NCBI GenBank assembly: GCA_964385045.1
Contig: CAYLNM010000046.1
Coordinates: 1 to 26,015, forward strand
DNA length: 26,015 nt
Source: CAYLNM01 sp964385045
GTDB taxonomy: Bacteria; Planctomycetota; Phycisphaerae; Phycisphaerales; SM1A02
Direction of reading: 5' to 3'
Shown: in pieces, positions 7,824-15,094 of the stretch
Position numbering within the stretch: position 1 is the stretch's first letter
Layout: each line of letters begins with the position of its first letter
Translations under genes and position numbers: made by a program
The notes under the pieces: generated by a model
The model's input: the letters and a program-made list of their open reading frames with translations, nothing else
Told to the model about the DNA's origin: nothing
Databases searched by the model: none

Positions 7824-8891
7824 TCATGACGGCGTCAGCGCCGCCCGCAGCAGGTCGGCCCGGCGGGCCTTGATCCGCTCGCCGTCCGGCTCGTCCACCG
7901 AGGCGGGGGCCTCCTCGCCCATGCCGAAGCGCACGTGGGCGGGCTGGACCTGCAGGAACAGCTGGTTGAGGGTGGTCCGGTCGACCTCGTCGTCGAGCAG
8001 GTCCATCCACGCGCCGAGCCGCACCCGGCTGAGCAGCTTCATCGCCTCGCGGGCGTCCATGAGCCGGGCCGACCGCAGGGTGCCGAGGGCGCGGTGCACG
8101 CGGTCCTCGAGCTCGGCGCGATTGCGGCGGCGGAGCAGGGCCCGCGCCTCGCGCTCGTACGCGACGAGCCGCGGCACGATCTGCTGGCCGAGCTCGTGCA
8201 GCAGGTCGTCCTCGCTCACCCCGAGCGTGACCTGGTTGCTGATCTGGTAGAAGTCGCCGGCCGCGTCCGAGCCCTCGCCGTGGAAGCCACGGACCGCGAG
8301 GTGCATGTCGCCCGCGGCCCGCCGCACGCGGTCGATGTCGCCGGTGATCTTGAGCCCCGGCAGGTGCATCATCACCGAGAGCCGCATGCCGGTGCCGAGG
8401 TTCGTCGGGCACGCGGTGAGGTAGCCGTAGCGACGATCGAAGGCGTAGTCGACGCGGCGCTCCACCGCATCGTCGAGCTCGAGCGCCCGGCGGAGGCACA
8501 GCGGCAGCTGCATGCCCGAGGCGAGCAGCTGCATCCGCAGGTGGTCCTCCTCGTTGACCATGACGCTCAGCGACTCGTCCTTGGCGATCGCGACCGCCCG
8601 CTGGCCCGAGGCCTTGGCGAGCTGGCTCGAGACGAGGTTGCGCTCGACGAGCAGGCGGCGATCGAGGTCGCCGATCGACTCGAGGTCGATCCACATCAGG
8701 CTGCCGGTGGACTCGACCCGCTGCAGCGTCTCGCGCACGAGGTGACCGACCTCGCGCCGCTGGGTCGACGTCATCCGGTTGACGAAGGGGAAGCCGACCA
8801 CGTTGCGGGCGATGCGGGCCCGCGAGCTGAGGACGACGTCGGCGTCGGGACCGGTCCCGGCGATCCACGGCCCCTCGAGGGGGATCGGCAT
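7824..8891 (-). CDS. mcsB: protein-arginine kinase McsB
   Basis: A 355-residue phosphagen-kinase homologue that phosphorylates arginine side chains of proteins, marking them for Clp proteolysis in the best-studied bacteria. Seen: VVLSSRARIARNVVGFPF near residues 19-36, SVMVNEEDHLRMQ near 110, and the catalytic loop TACPTNLGTGMRLSV, whose Cys is the reactive cysteine of this family. Later come GEGSDAAGDFYQISNQVTLG and a helical C-terminal domain. Length is normal for McsB. The ATG at 8891 overlaps the mcsA stop by one base (TGATG), implying translational coupling. The reading frame continues upstream across mcsA, but that part is not McsB. CtsR and ClpC, often in the same operon in Firmicutes, are absent. 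Confidence 0.96.
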   Translation of the reverse strand: MPIPLEGPWIAGTGPDADVVLSSRARIARNVVGFPFVNRMTSTQRREVGHLVRETLQRVESTGSLMWIDLESIGDLDRRLLVERNLVSSQLAKASGQRAVAIAKDESLSVMVNEEDHLRMQLLASGMQLPLCLRRALELDDAVERRVDYAFDRRYGYLTACPTNLGTGMRLSVMMHLPGLKITGDIDRVRRAAGDMHLAVRGFHGEGSDAAGDFYQISNQVTLGVSEDDLLHELGQQIVPRLVAYEREARALLRRRNRAELEDRVHRALGTLRSARLMDAREAMKLLSRVRLGAWMDLLDDEVDRTTLNQLFLQVQPAHVRFGMGEEAPASVDEPDGERIKARRADLLRAALTPS

Positions 8892-9448
8892 CAGCCGCCT
8901 CCGTTCTCGCCCGGCGTCTCGGCGGTGGAGTCGCCGGTCTCGCGGGGCTCGGACTCGAGCCGGCGGAGCCGGTCGCGGAGCTCCGCCGCCCGCTCGAACT
9001 CCTCGGCCGCGACCGCGTCCTCGAGGTCCTTCACGAGCCGCCCGATCATCAGCTGCCGATCGACCGAGGCGCCCTGCCGGCGGGGAGCCCGGCCCACGTG
9101 GTGGGTGCCGCCGTTCTGGGCCCGCTGGATGATCCCGCCGAGGGCCCGGGCGAAGGCCTCGTAGCAGGCCGGGCAGCCCAGGACGCCGCTTCGCCGGAAG
9201 TCGGTCAGCGTCAGCCCGCACTCGTCGCACGAGAGGGCCGGGGAGGACGAGGACGAGCCGCCGCCGGAGCCCTTGGGCTCGGACGCCATCACGAACTGCT
9301 GCAGGATCTTCTCGAGGGGCGGCTGGCCGGGCAGGGCGTAGCCCTGGGCCTCGGCGTGGTCCTCGCAGAGGTGGAGCTCCTGCTTGACGCCATTGCGGAG
9401 GATCACCTCGTGCACCACCGCCGGCTTGTCACACAGGTCGCATGTCAT
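8891..9448 (-). CDS. mcsA: McsA, zinc-binding activator of McsB
   Basis: A 185-residue McsA-type adaptor that binds and activates the kinase McsB. Two zinc sites can be seen: Cys3, Cys6, Cys28 and His31 at the N-terminus, and Cys74, Cys77, Cys92 and Cys95 in the middle. They are joined by a Gly/Ser-rich linker (60-69). A UVR motif follows at about 133-165 (LVKDLEDAVAAEEFERAAEL), as in UvrB/UvrC and McsA. The tail is short and Glu/Gly rich. It is the first gene of the mcsA-mcsB operon. A TAGGAT box lies 9 nt upstream of the ATG, leaving no room for a usual leader. It could be annotated as a generic UvrB/UvrC-motif protein; the kinase next door makes McsA the better name. Confidence 0.94.
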   Translation of the reverse strand: MTCDLCDKPAVVHEVILRNGVKQELHLCEDHAEAQGYALPGQPPLEKILQQFVMASEPKGSGGGSSSSSPALSCDECGLTLTDFRRSGVLGCPACYEAFARALGGIIQRAQNGGTHHVGRAPRRQGASVDRQLMIGRLVKDLEDAVAAEEFERAAELRDRLRRLESEPRETGDSTAETPGENGGG

Positions 9449-9716
9449 CCCGGGCGGATCCTATTCGCATCGGACGGGGCGGGACAGGTGCGGGGCGCGA
9501 CCGGCGTGGGCGGGACAGCCGTGGGGCCGGGAGGGCCCGGCGCGGGTCGGGCCGGCGGGGCTCCGACGGGGAGGTGCGGGGCGGCGGCGGGCGGCCCGCA
9601 TGCAGGCGGCGGGTCGGGCGCGGACGGCGGTGCGGCGGGAGGGCGGCGCGGCCGCGGTCCCGGACGAGGACGAGAGGACGGGGCCGGCGACGCCCGCGCG
9701 GCGGCCCGGAACCCGC
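9449..9716. other. intergenic gap between mcsA and yceH-like gene
   Basis: A 268-nt gap, almost wholly G and C. It holds the TAGGAT box of mcsA (9458-9463, minus strand) and a 6-bp perfect hairpin with a 4-nt loop at 9526-9541, about 175 nt beyond the yceH-like stop. No gene is seen. Confidence 0.5.
9458..9463 (-). promoter_or_regulatory. -10-like TAGGAT just ahead of mcsA
   Basis: TAGGAT on the minus strand ends 9 nt before the mcsA ATG. A start of transcription 6-8 nt downstream would put the mRNA 5' end within three bases of the start codon. No Shine-Dalgarno fits in that space. Confidence 0.45.
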
Positions 9717-10496
9717 TCAGGACCCGGACGGCGGGGCGGGGCCCGTCTCCTCGCCGGCGGGCGGGGGGCTCGCCGGGGCCTCGAGCTCGGGCACCGCCTC
9801 GCCGAGCGCCGTGGCCAGCCGGCGGACCACCGCCTCGAGCCCCGCGACCCGGGCCTCGAGGGCCGCCACGTCGGCGGCGGTCGCGAGGGATCCGGCGGCG
9901 GTGCCCATGGCCGCGGCGTGGACCGCGAGGCCACCGGCGTCCTCGCCGGCGTCGCCGGCCGGAGGGTGTCCGCCGGCGTCGGACTCGATCGGGTGCAGGG
10001 CCGGCTGCAGCAGCTGCATCCAGCGGTCGGCGCGGCCCCCCGGGGCGCGGCCGATCCGCTTCGCCAGCGGCTCCTCGCGGCCGGCGAGGGACTCGAGCAC
10101 CGCGTCCACGACCTCGGTGGACTCGAGCGGGTGCATGCGGCTCGCGCGGCTGCGGAGCTCGCCCACCGTCTGCGGCCCGCGGAGCAGCAGCTCGGCGAGC
10201 ACCACGAGCTCGGCCGTCCCGACTCCGAGCACCTCCCGGGCGTCGTGCTTGAACTTCGGCACGCGGCTGCCGCTGAGCATCACCTCGCGCACGAGGCCGC
10301 GGCCCCGCAGGCGGTCGAGGGCCGCGAGCACGTCGTCCTCGTCCGCCGACAGCACCGGGCGGCGATTGTTGCGCTGGTTGCAGCCCGAGAGCACGCCGTT
10401 GAGCGTCATCGGGTACTGCTGCGGCACCGTCTGGGCCTTCTCGACGAGCACGCCGAGGACGCGGCACTCCAGGGGGTCGAGGGGCTCGAGGGCCAT
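9717..10496 (-). CDS. YceH/DUF480 (UPF0502) winged-helix protein
   Basis: A 259-residue member of the UPF0502/YceH family. The N-terminus shows the hallmark sequence: PLECRVLGVLVEKAQTVPQ, then YPMTLNGVLSGCNQRNNR. Two winged-helix units are expected (about residues 5-85 and 86-160), with DVLAALDRLRGRGLV and TVGELRSRASRMHPLES as the recognition regions. After about 165 comes an Ala/Gly/Pro linker and a short heptad helix (ALEARVAGLEAVVRRLATAL) that could pair as a coiled coil. Family function is not established; DNA binding is inferred from the fold. It is monocistronic and divergent from the hldE-like gene. A TAGGCT box lies about 105 nt upstream. Confidence 0.9.
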   Translation of the reverse strand: MALEPLDPLECRVLGVLVEKAQTVPQQYPMTLNGVLSGCNQRNNRRPVLSADEDDVLAALDRLRGRGLVREVMLSGSRVPKFKHDAREVLGVGTAELVVLAELLLRGPQTVGELRSRASRMHPLESTEVVDAVLESLAGREEPLAKRIGRAPGGRADRWMQLLQPALHPIESDAGGHPPAGDAGEDAGGLAVHAAAMGTAAGSLATAADVAALEARVAGLEAVVRRLATALGEAVPELEAPASPPPAGEETGPAPPSGS

Positions 10497-10601
10497 GCGG
10501 GAGCTTCCGGGGCGGGGGTGAGGAGCGAAGGGACGCGGGGGACGAGCGGCGACGACGCGGGCCGGAGCCCGCCCCGGGCGGACCGCCGCCGTCCGGCGGG
10601 G

Positions 10602-10607
10602 AGCCTA
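10602..10607 (-). promoter_or_regulatory. -10-like TAGGCT ahead of yceH-like gene
   Basis: TAGGCT on the minus strand lies in the divergent gap between the yceH-like and hldE-like genes. It would give a leader of about 100 nt. The same hexamer occurs ahead of the REC-DHp gene at 18072-18077. Confidence 0.3.
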
Positions 10608-10679
10608 TCGCCGTCGGCGGCCGCGGGTCCCGACGGGTTATCCGGGAGGCCCGGCGCCGGCGGAGCCGATCCGCGAGGC

Positions 10680-12341
10680 GTGAATCGCCGAGATGCCATC
10701 CTCGCGTCGGCCGAGTGCCGGGACCGCATCGCCGCCGAGCAGGCCGCGGGGCGGACCGTGGTCCTCTGCCACGGATGCTTCGACCTCGTCCACCCCGGTC
10801 ACGTGCGGCACCTGCAGGAGGCCCGCGCCACGGGCGACCGGCTGGTGGTCTCGGTCTCCGGCGACGCCGTCGTCGGCGGCAAGGGCACGGGCCGCCCCCT
10901 GATCCCGGAGGAGCTGCGGGCGGAGAACCTCGCCGCCCTCGACTGCGTGGACTGGGTCGTGATCAGTCCGGAGCCGACCGCGGCGGAGGTGCTCGAGCGG
11001 CTCCGCCCGGACGTCTACGTGAAGGGCCGGGAGTACGCCGGCAACCGGGACCCCCGGTTCGCGGCCGAGCAGCGACTCGTGGAGGGATACGGCGGCCGCG
11101 TGGTGTTCACCAGCGGTGACGTCGTCTTCTCGTCCACCGCCCTCATCGACGCGGTGACCGCGTCGGTCGATCCGGTCACGGACGCGGTCCGCGGGCTGCT
11201 CGAGCAGTCACGGACCGGGCCCGAGGACCTCGAGGCGGCGGTCGTGGGCATGCGCGGCCGCCGCGTGGTGGTGATCGGCGAGACGATCGTCGACACGTAC
11301 GTCGCGTGCGACCGGCCCGACGTCGCGGGCGAGGCGCCGGTGCTGAGCCTGCGGCCGATCGAGCGCCGCCGGTTCGACGGCGGGGCGGCGGTCGTCGCCC
11401 GCCACGCCGCCGCCCTCGGCGCCCGGCCGGTGCTCGTCACCCCGATGCCCGGCGGCCACGACGCCGAGGCCCTGCGGCTGCGGCTGGAGATCGAGGGGAT
11501 CGACGTGCGGCCGGTGCCGGTCAGCGGCCGCCTGCCCGAGAAGCAGCGGTTCCTCGTGGGCGGCCAGAAGGTCATGAAGCTCGATCCCGAGCGGGGCCTG
11601 GTCGTGGACGAGGGCGCGCGGCGCCGCGCGGTCGAGATCGCCCTGGAGGCGGCCGACGGCGCCGACGCCGCGATCACCTGCGACTTCGGGGCCGGGCTCT
11701 TCACCGCCCCCATGATCGAGACGCTGACCCGGGGCCTCGCCGAGCGGGCCGTCGTGACCGCGGGCGACGTCTCGGGGCGACGCTCCCACCTCACCGCGAT
11801 GCGGCGGCTGGACCTGCTCGCCCCCTCCGAGGTGGAGGTCCGCGACGCGCTGCACGACTGGCAGGACGGGCTCTCGGCGGTGGCCGACCGGCTCCTCGAG
11901 CAGACCCGCTCCCGCACCGCGATCGTCACCCTCGGCGGCGACGGCTGCCTGCTGTTCGAGACCCCGGCGACCGCGGCCGCGGTCCCGGCGGTGGAGGACG
12001 GCCACTTCGCCCCCCGGCTTCGCGCCACGCACGTGCCCGCCCTCGCCGCCCGTCCCGTGGATCCCCTCGGCTGCGGCGACGCGCTGCTCGCGGCCGCGAC
12101 CCTCGCCCGCGCCGCCGGAGCGGTGCCGGCCGCCGCCGCCATCCTCGGCGCGGTCGCCGCCGGGACCCACGCCGGCCGCCTCGGCAACCCCGCGATCGAC
12201 GCCGCCGACCTGCGGCGCGGCATCGCGCGGCTCGCCGGCGCCCGCGTGCGGCTCGCGGACCCGGGCGACCCGGCGACCGATCCCGCGGCGGCCGCGTCCG
12301 CGGCGTCCCCCGCCTCGGCCTCCGGCCTCCGCGCCGGCTGA
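10680..12341 (+). CDS. HldE-like fused adenylyltransferase and PfkB kinase, domains in reverse order
   Basis: A 553-residue fusion related to HldE, which makes ADP-heptose for lipopolysaccharide or other glycans. Residues 1-160 are the nucleotidyltransferase: LCHGCFDLVHPGHVRHLQEA (HPGH at about 38-41), GKGTGRPLIP, and DVYVKGREY. Residues from about 185 to 525 are a PfkB-type kinase: VVVIGETIVDTYV, FDGGAAVVARHAAALGA, EKQRFLVGGQKVMKLDPE and the anion-hole/catalytic DPLGCGDALLA. In E. coli HldE the kinase comes first; here the order is swapped. Both active sites look intact. GTG at 10680 is the only reasonable start ahead of the first strand; GAGG directly abuts it and GGAG lies at 10662. The glycosyltransferase gene follows after 12 nt. 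The sugar could be another 7-phosphate; heptose is the best guess. Confidence 0.88.
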   Translation: MNRRDAILASAECRDRIAAEQAAGRTVVLCHGCFDLVHPGHVRHLQEARATGDRLVVSVSGDAVVGGKGTGRPLIPEELRAENLAALDCVDWVVISPEPTAAEVLERLRPDVYVKGREYAGNRDPRFAAEQRLVEGYGGRVVFTSGDVVFSSTALIDAVTASVDPVTDAVRGLLEQSRTGPEDLEAAVVGMRGRRVVVIGETIVDTYVACDRPDVAGEAPVLSLRPIERRRFDGGAAVVARHAAALGARPVLVTPMPGGHDAEALRLRLEIEGIDVRPVPVSGRLPEKQRFLVGGQKVMKLDPERGLVVDEGARRRAVEIALEAADGADAAITCDFGAGLFTAPMIETLTRGLAERAVVTAGDVSGRRSHLTAMRRLDLLAPSEVEVRDALHDWQDGLSAVADRLLEQTRSRTAIVTLGGDGCLLFETPATAAAVPAVEDGHFAPRLRATHVPALAARPVDPLGCGDALLAAATLARAAGAVPAAAAILGAVAAGTHAGRLGNPAIDAADLRRGIARLAGARVRLADPGDPATDPAAAASAASPASASGLRAG

Positions 12342-12353
12342 CTGGAGTCCCGC

Positions 12354-13550
12354 ATGGCTGCGCACGAGAGCTCCGCCTCCGACGCCCGCTCGACGCCGAG
12401 GAGCGGCACGGGTCCCGAGGTCACGATCGTCGTTCCGACCCGCAACCGTCCGGACCGGCTCGCCGCCACGCTCGCCGCGATCGACACCACGCTCTCGGTG
12501 CACGGCGTGGCGCACCGGTGCGAGGTGGTGGTGATCGACGACGCGTCGGTCCGCGGCGGGATGTCGCGGCTGCCGGCGCGGCTCCCCGGCGGCACGCCGC
12601 TGCGGTACGGGCGCCGCGAGACCTCGATCGGCGCCGCCTGCCGCAACGACGCGGCGGGCATGGCCGAGGCTCCCTGGCTGCTCATGCTCGACGACGACTC
12701 GTGGCCGATGGACGCGGGCTTCGTCGCCCTCGCCGCCGGCGCGGCGTCCGACGTGGCGGTCATCGGCCTCGACATCCGGCTCGCCCGCGGTGGGCGCGAG
12801 GCGGGCGGGCTGCCGCAGGTGCACGTGGGCTGCGGGGCGCTGATCCGCACCGACGCGTTCCGCGCCGTCGGCGGCTACGACGCGAGCTTCCACTACTACG
12901 TCGAGGAGTACGACCTCGCCGCGCGGCTGATCGCCCGCGGCTGGCGGATCCTCCACGACGTCCGCAGCACCGTGGTGCACGAGAAGATCGCCGCGGGCCG
13001 GTCGATGGACGTGATCCTCGAGCGGCTGGTCCGCAACAACGGGTGGGTGATCCGGCGCTACGCCCCCGAGGACGTCCTCGAGGCGGAGATGGCCGCGATG
13101 CTCGGCCGCTACGAGGCGATCGCCCGCCGCGAGCACGCCACCGCCGGCTTCCGGCGGGGGCGGGCCGCCCTCGAGGCGACGCTCGCGGGCCAGCCGCGGC
13201 GGCCGCTCGGACCGGCCGACTGGGATCGCTTCACGGGCGAGGCCGCGGTGCGGGCCGGCGTGCTCGCGGTGGTGGCCTCGCGCCCCGCCGGCACCTGGGC
13301 GATGCGCGAGCCCGGCAAGGGCGCCGACCGCATCCGGGCCGCGATCGCCGCGGCCGGATGGCGCGAGACCGACCCGGTGGCCGCGGACGTGCACGTGCCG
13401 GGGTCGCTGTCGCCCGGACCCATGCTCGACGCCGCCGACCGGCTGGCGCGGGAGAGCCGCGACGTGGTGCTGCCGTGGACGCCTCGGGGGATGGCGGTCG
13501 GGACGGCGGTCGGGACGGCCGCCGGGGCCCGGCTGCGGGCCGCGGGCTGA
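12354..13550 (+). CDS. family 2 glycosyltransferase
   Basis: A 398-residue GT-A fold glycosyltransferase. The N-terminal 20 residues are Ser/Thr-rich and variable. The fold then shows VTIVVPTRNRPDRLAATL (nucleotide-binding strand and helix), EVVVIDDAS, AACRNDAA and the metal-binding LMLDDDSWPMD. GALIRTDAFRAVGGYD and YVEEYDLAARLIARGW form the acceptor-side motif with its acidic pair. No membrane segment is seen, so it is likely cytosolic or peripheral. The last roughly 120 residues, after RRYAPEDVL, are not typical of GT2 and may be a separate small domain. It lies 12 nt after the HldE-like gene. This suggests use of the heptose or a related activated sugar, but the donor and acceptor cannot be read from sequence. 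Confidence 0.87.
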   Translation: MAAHESSASDARSTPRSGTGPEVTIVVPTRNRPDRLAATLAAIDTTLSVHGVAHRCEVVVIDDASVRGGMSRLPARLPGGTPLRYGRRETSIGAACRNDAAGMAEAPWLLMLDDDSWPMDAGFVALAAGAASDVAVIGLDIRLARGGREAGGLPQVHVGCGALIRTDAFRAVGGYDASFHYYVEEYDLAARLIARGWRILHDVRSTVVHEKIAAGRSMDVILERLVRNNGWVIRRYAPEDVLEAEMAAMLGRYEAIARREHATAGFRRGRAALEATLAGQPRRPLGPADWDRFTGEAAVRAGVLAVVASRPAGTWAMREPGKGADRIRAAIAAAGWRETDPVAADVHVPGSLSPGPMLDAADRLARESRDVVLPWTPRGMAVGTAVGTAAGARLRAAG

Positions 13551-13553
13551 GCC

Positions 13554-13571
13554 GCGGGCCGGGCGGCCCGC
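13554..13571 (+). terminator. hairpin 3 nt after the glycosyltransferase stop
   Basis: A perfect 7-bp G/C stem (13554-13560 with 13565-13571) closes a 4-nt loop. It starts right after the stop codon of the last gene of the hldE-like/glycosyltransferase pair. No T-tract follows. Confidence 0.45.
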
Positions 13572-13679
13572 CGCGCCGCGAACCGAGCCGCGGGGCGAGT
13601 CATGGGGGGGCGGGCGGGCGCATCTCGGCCGGGCCGGGGGCGGGGCGACCTCCCCGTGCCGGACCCGGGCGCCCGGCCG

Positions 13680-13685
13680 TAGCAT
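13680..13685 (+). promoter_or_regulatory. -10-like TAGCAT, 6 nt before the ATG at 13692
   Basis: TAGCAT is followed by exactly 6 nt and then the ATG. With ordinary sigma-70 geometry the transcript would begin on the A of the start codon, giving a leaderless mRNA. No Shine-Dalgarno fits. The same layout occurs at cysE (16225). Confidence 0.5.
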
Positions 13686-13691
13686 CCGGCG

Positions 13692-14405
13692 ATGGCCCTC
13701 GACCCCCACGGACCGGCGTCCCCCGAGGCCGACGACCCCGCCGACCGCGTGGCCCGCGAGGCCGCCCGCCGCCTGCTCGAGGGCCGCGCGCCCGACGAGG
13801 AGGCGGCGATCGACGACGCCCAGCGGTCGCTCGGGCTGCGCGACGCGTGGCCGTCGCGGCTGCGGGTGCACCGGCACATGGAGGGGATGGAGCAGCAGGC
13901 GATCGGCCTCGACGCGTGGCGGGCGGCCCGCGACGCGCGGCTCGCGGCGCTCGAGGAGCTGCTCACGCTCCTCGAGGAGCACGCGATCGGCGATCCGGTG
14001 CTCGTGGTGGGCCGCGCCGCCCGGGGTCACCTCACGGGCACCGCCGCGATCCGCCTGCGGATCTACACCGAGCGGCCCATCGGCGAGATCGCGGCCGCGC
14101 TCGAGGACGCGGGGATCGAGGACGTCGGCTTCGAGACCGACGACACCGGCCACGGCCGCTTCGACGCCCTGCGGTTCGTCGACGAGGCGGGGGAGGTGCT
14201 GCTGGTGCGGCTGCCGCCGACGACGTGGGGGCGCCGCCACCGGAACCTCTACCACGACGAGCCGGTGCCGGTCCTCGACCTCGCGGGGCTGCGCCGGCGG
14301 CTCGCGGAGACGAGCGGAGCCGGCGATCCCGGCCCCGCGGGCGATCCCCGCGATCAGTCGGCCTGGGAGAACGCGGCCGACTCGAGCTCGGCGAACGAGG
14401 GGTAG
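13692..14405 (+). CDS. unknown protein with a faint nucleotidyltransferase-like motif
   Basis: A 237-residue protein I do not recognise. Residues 15-95 are Ala/Arg/Glu-rich and helical, with charged heptads (EELLTLLEEH). At 101-126 the sequence DPVLVVGRAARGHLTG then RLRIYTE echoes the GSxARG...DxD strand-turn of minimal nucleotidyltransferases, but the two metal-binding Asp residues are not there (Arg-Leu-Arg instead). A second alpha/beta part (EIAAALEDAG, FDALRFVDEAGEVLLVRLPP) follows, then WGRRHRNLYHDEPVPVLDL. The fold assignment is a guess; if right it would be inactive. Its 3' end overlaps the convergent cysteine dioxygenase gene by 52 nt, and the last 30 residues are low complexity. The start is set by the TAGCAT box 6 nt upstream. 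Confidence 0.65.
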   Translation: MALDPHGPASPEADDPADRVAREAARRLLEGRAPDEEAAIDDAQRSLGLRDAWPSRLRVHRHMEGMEQQAIGLDAWRAARDARLAALEELLTLLEEHAIGDPVLVVGRAARGHLTGTAAIRLRIYTERPIGEIAAALEDAGIEDVGFETDDTGHGRFDALRFVDEAGEVLLVRLPPTTWGRRHRNLYHDEPVPVLDLAGLRRRLAETSGAGDPGPAGDPRDQSAWENAADSSSANEG

Positions 14406-14887
14406 GTGAACGACTCCACCTCGGCGCTGCCCTCGCGGTAGATCCCGATGGTGCTCATGGGCGGGGTGTACACGTGCAGGGTGACGAGGTCGCCATGCTC
14501 GGCGATCACCGCGTGCTTGTCGGCGTCCCACGACGCGCAGACGCCGCCGGCCGGCAGCTCGTTGCGGACGTCGGGCACGATCACCCCGCGGTCGTCGAAC
14601 TCGTAGCACTGCTCCACGAGCGTGCCGTCCACGACGTAGATGCCGCAGCCGGAGCCGGTGTGGTCGTGGATCGGGCTGCGCTGCCCGTCCTTCCAGCACA
14701 TCAGGAACGCCTGGTAGCCCGCGCCCTCGCGCACCGGATTGCGCTGGTAGCTCGAGTCGCAGAAGTGCAGTCGGTCGGCCACGTCGGCCCGGGTGAAGGT
14801 GGCCCGGCCGAGCAGGTCCTTCAGGTCGTCCACCGGCACGGGGCCGTGGTACGCGTCGAGGGCGGCGAGCAGCTCGTCGAGGGTCAT
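14354..14887 (-). CDS. cysteine dioxygenase
   Basis: A 177-residue cupin of the cysteine dioxygenase family, which oxidises cysteine to cysteine sulfinate with a mononuclear Fe(II). Iron ligands by family alignment are His74, His76 (in SPIHDHTGSGCGIY) and His125. Arg49 in SYQRN matches the substrate-carboxylate Arg. TLHVYTPP (136-143) matches the Ser-His-Tyr triad, with Thr for Ser. Both partners of the Cys-Tyr cross-link of animal enzymes seem present (Cys81, five residues after His76, and Tyr140). GGAGGA (14894-14899, minus strand) lies 6 nt before the ATG and decides the start. It is near cysK and cysE, so it could balance cysteine supply. A 3-mercaptopropionate dioxygenase is less likely because of the Arg and Cys. 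Confidence 0.9.
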   Translation of the reverse strand: MTLDELLAALDAYHGPVPVDDLKDLLGRATFTRADVADRLHFCDSSYQRNPVREGAGYQAFLMCWKDGQRSPIHDHTGSGCGIYVVDGTLVEQCYEFDDRGVIVPDVRNELPAGGVCASWDADKHAVIAEHGDLVTLHVYTPPMSTIGIYREGSAEVESFTYPSFAELESAAFSQAD

Positions 14888-14919
14888 CGGCGGTCCTCCG
14901 AAGGGGGTCGCGTCACGGA

Positions 14920-14925
14920 AGTGTA
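14920..14925 (-). promoter_or_regulatory. -10-like TACACT ahead of cysteine dioxygenase
   Basis: TACACT on the minus strand would start transcription about 25 nt before the ATG. That leader contains the strong GGAGGA at 14894-14899. This is the conventional, leadered arrangement in this window. Confidence 0.45.
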
Positions 14926-15094
14926 CGGGACGCCGGGGGCGGCTCGCGGGATCGGGCGAGGCCGCGGCGGGCGCCCGGGACGGACGACCGGGAATCGCTC
15001 GACGCATGCCGCCGGGAGGGACCTTCGGAGGGCCGGGGCACTCCCCCGCGGGACCGTCGCGGCCACGCGCCCGGGCGGCGCCGCGGACGCGGTC

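Noticed and set aside
11208..14699. A 1163-codon open frame on the minus strand
   Set aside because: It is antisense to the HldE-like and glycosyltransferase genes and has His/Arg/Gly-rich composition without any domain.
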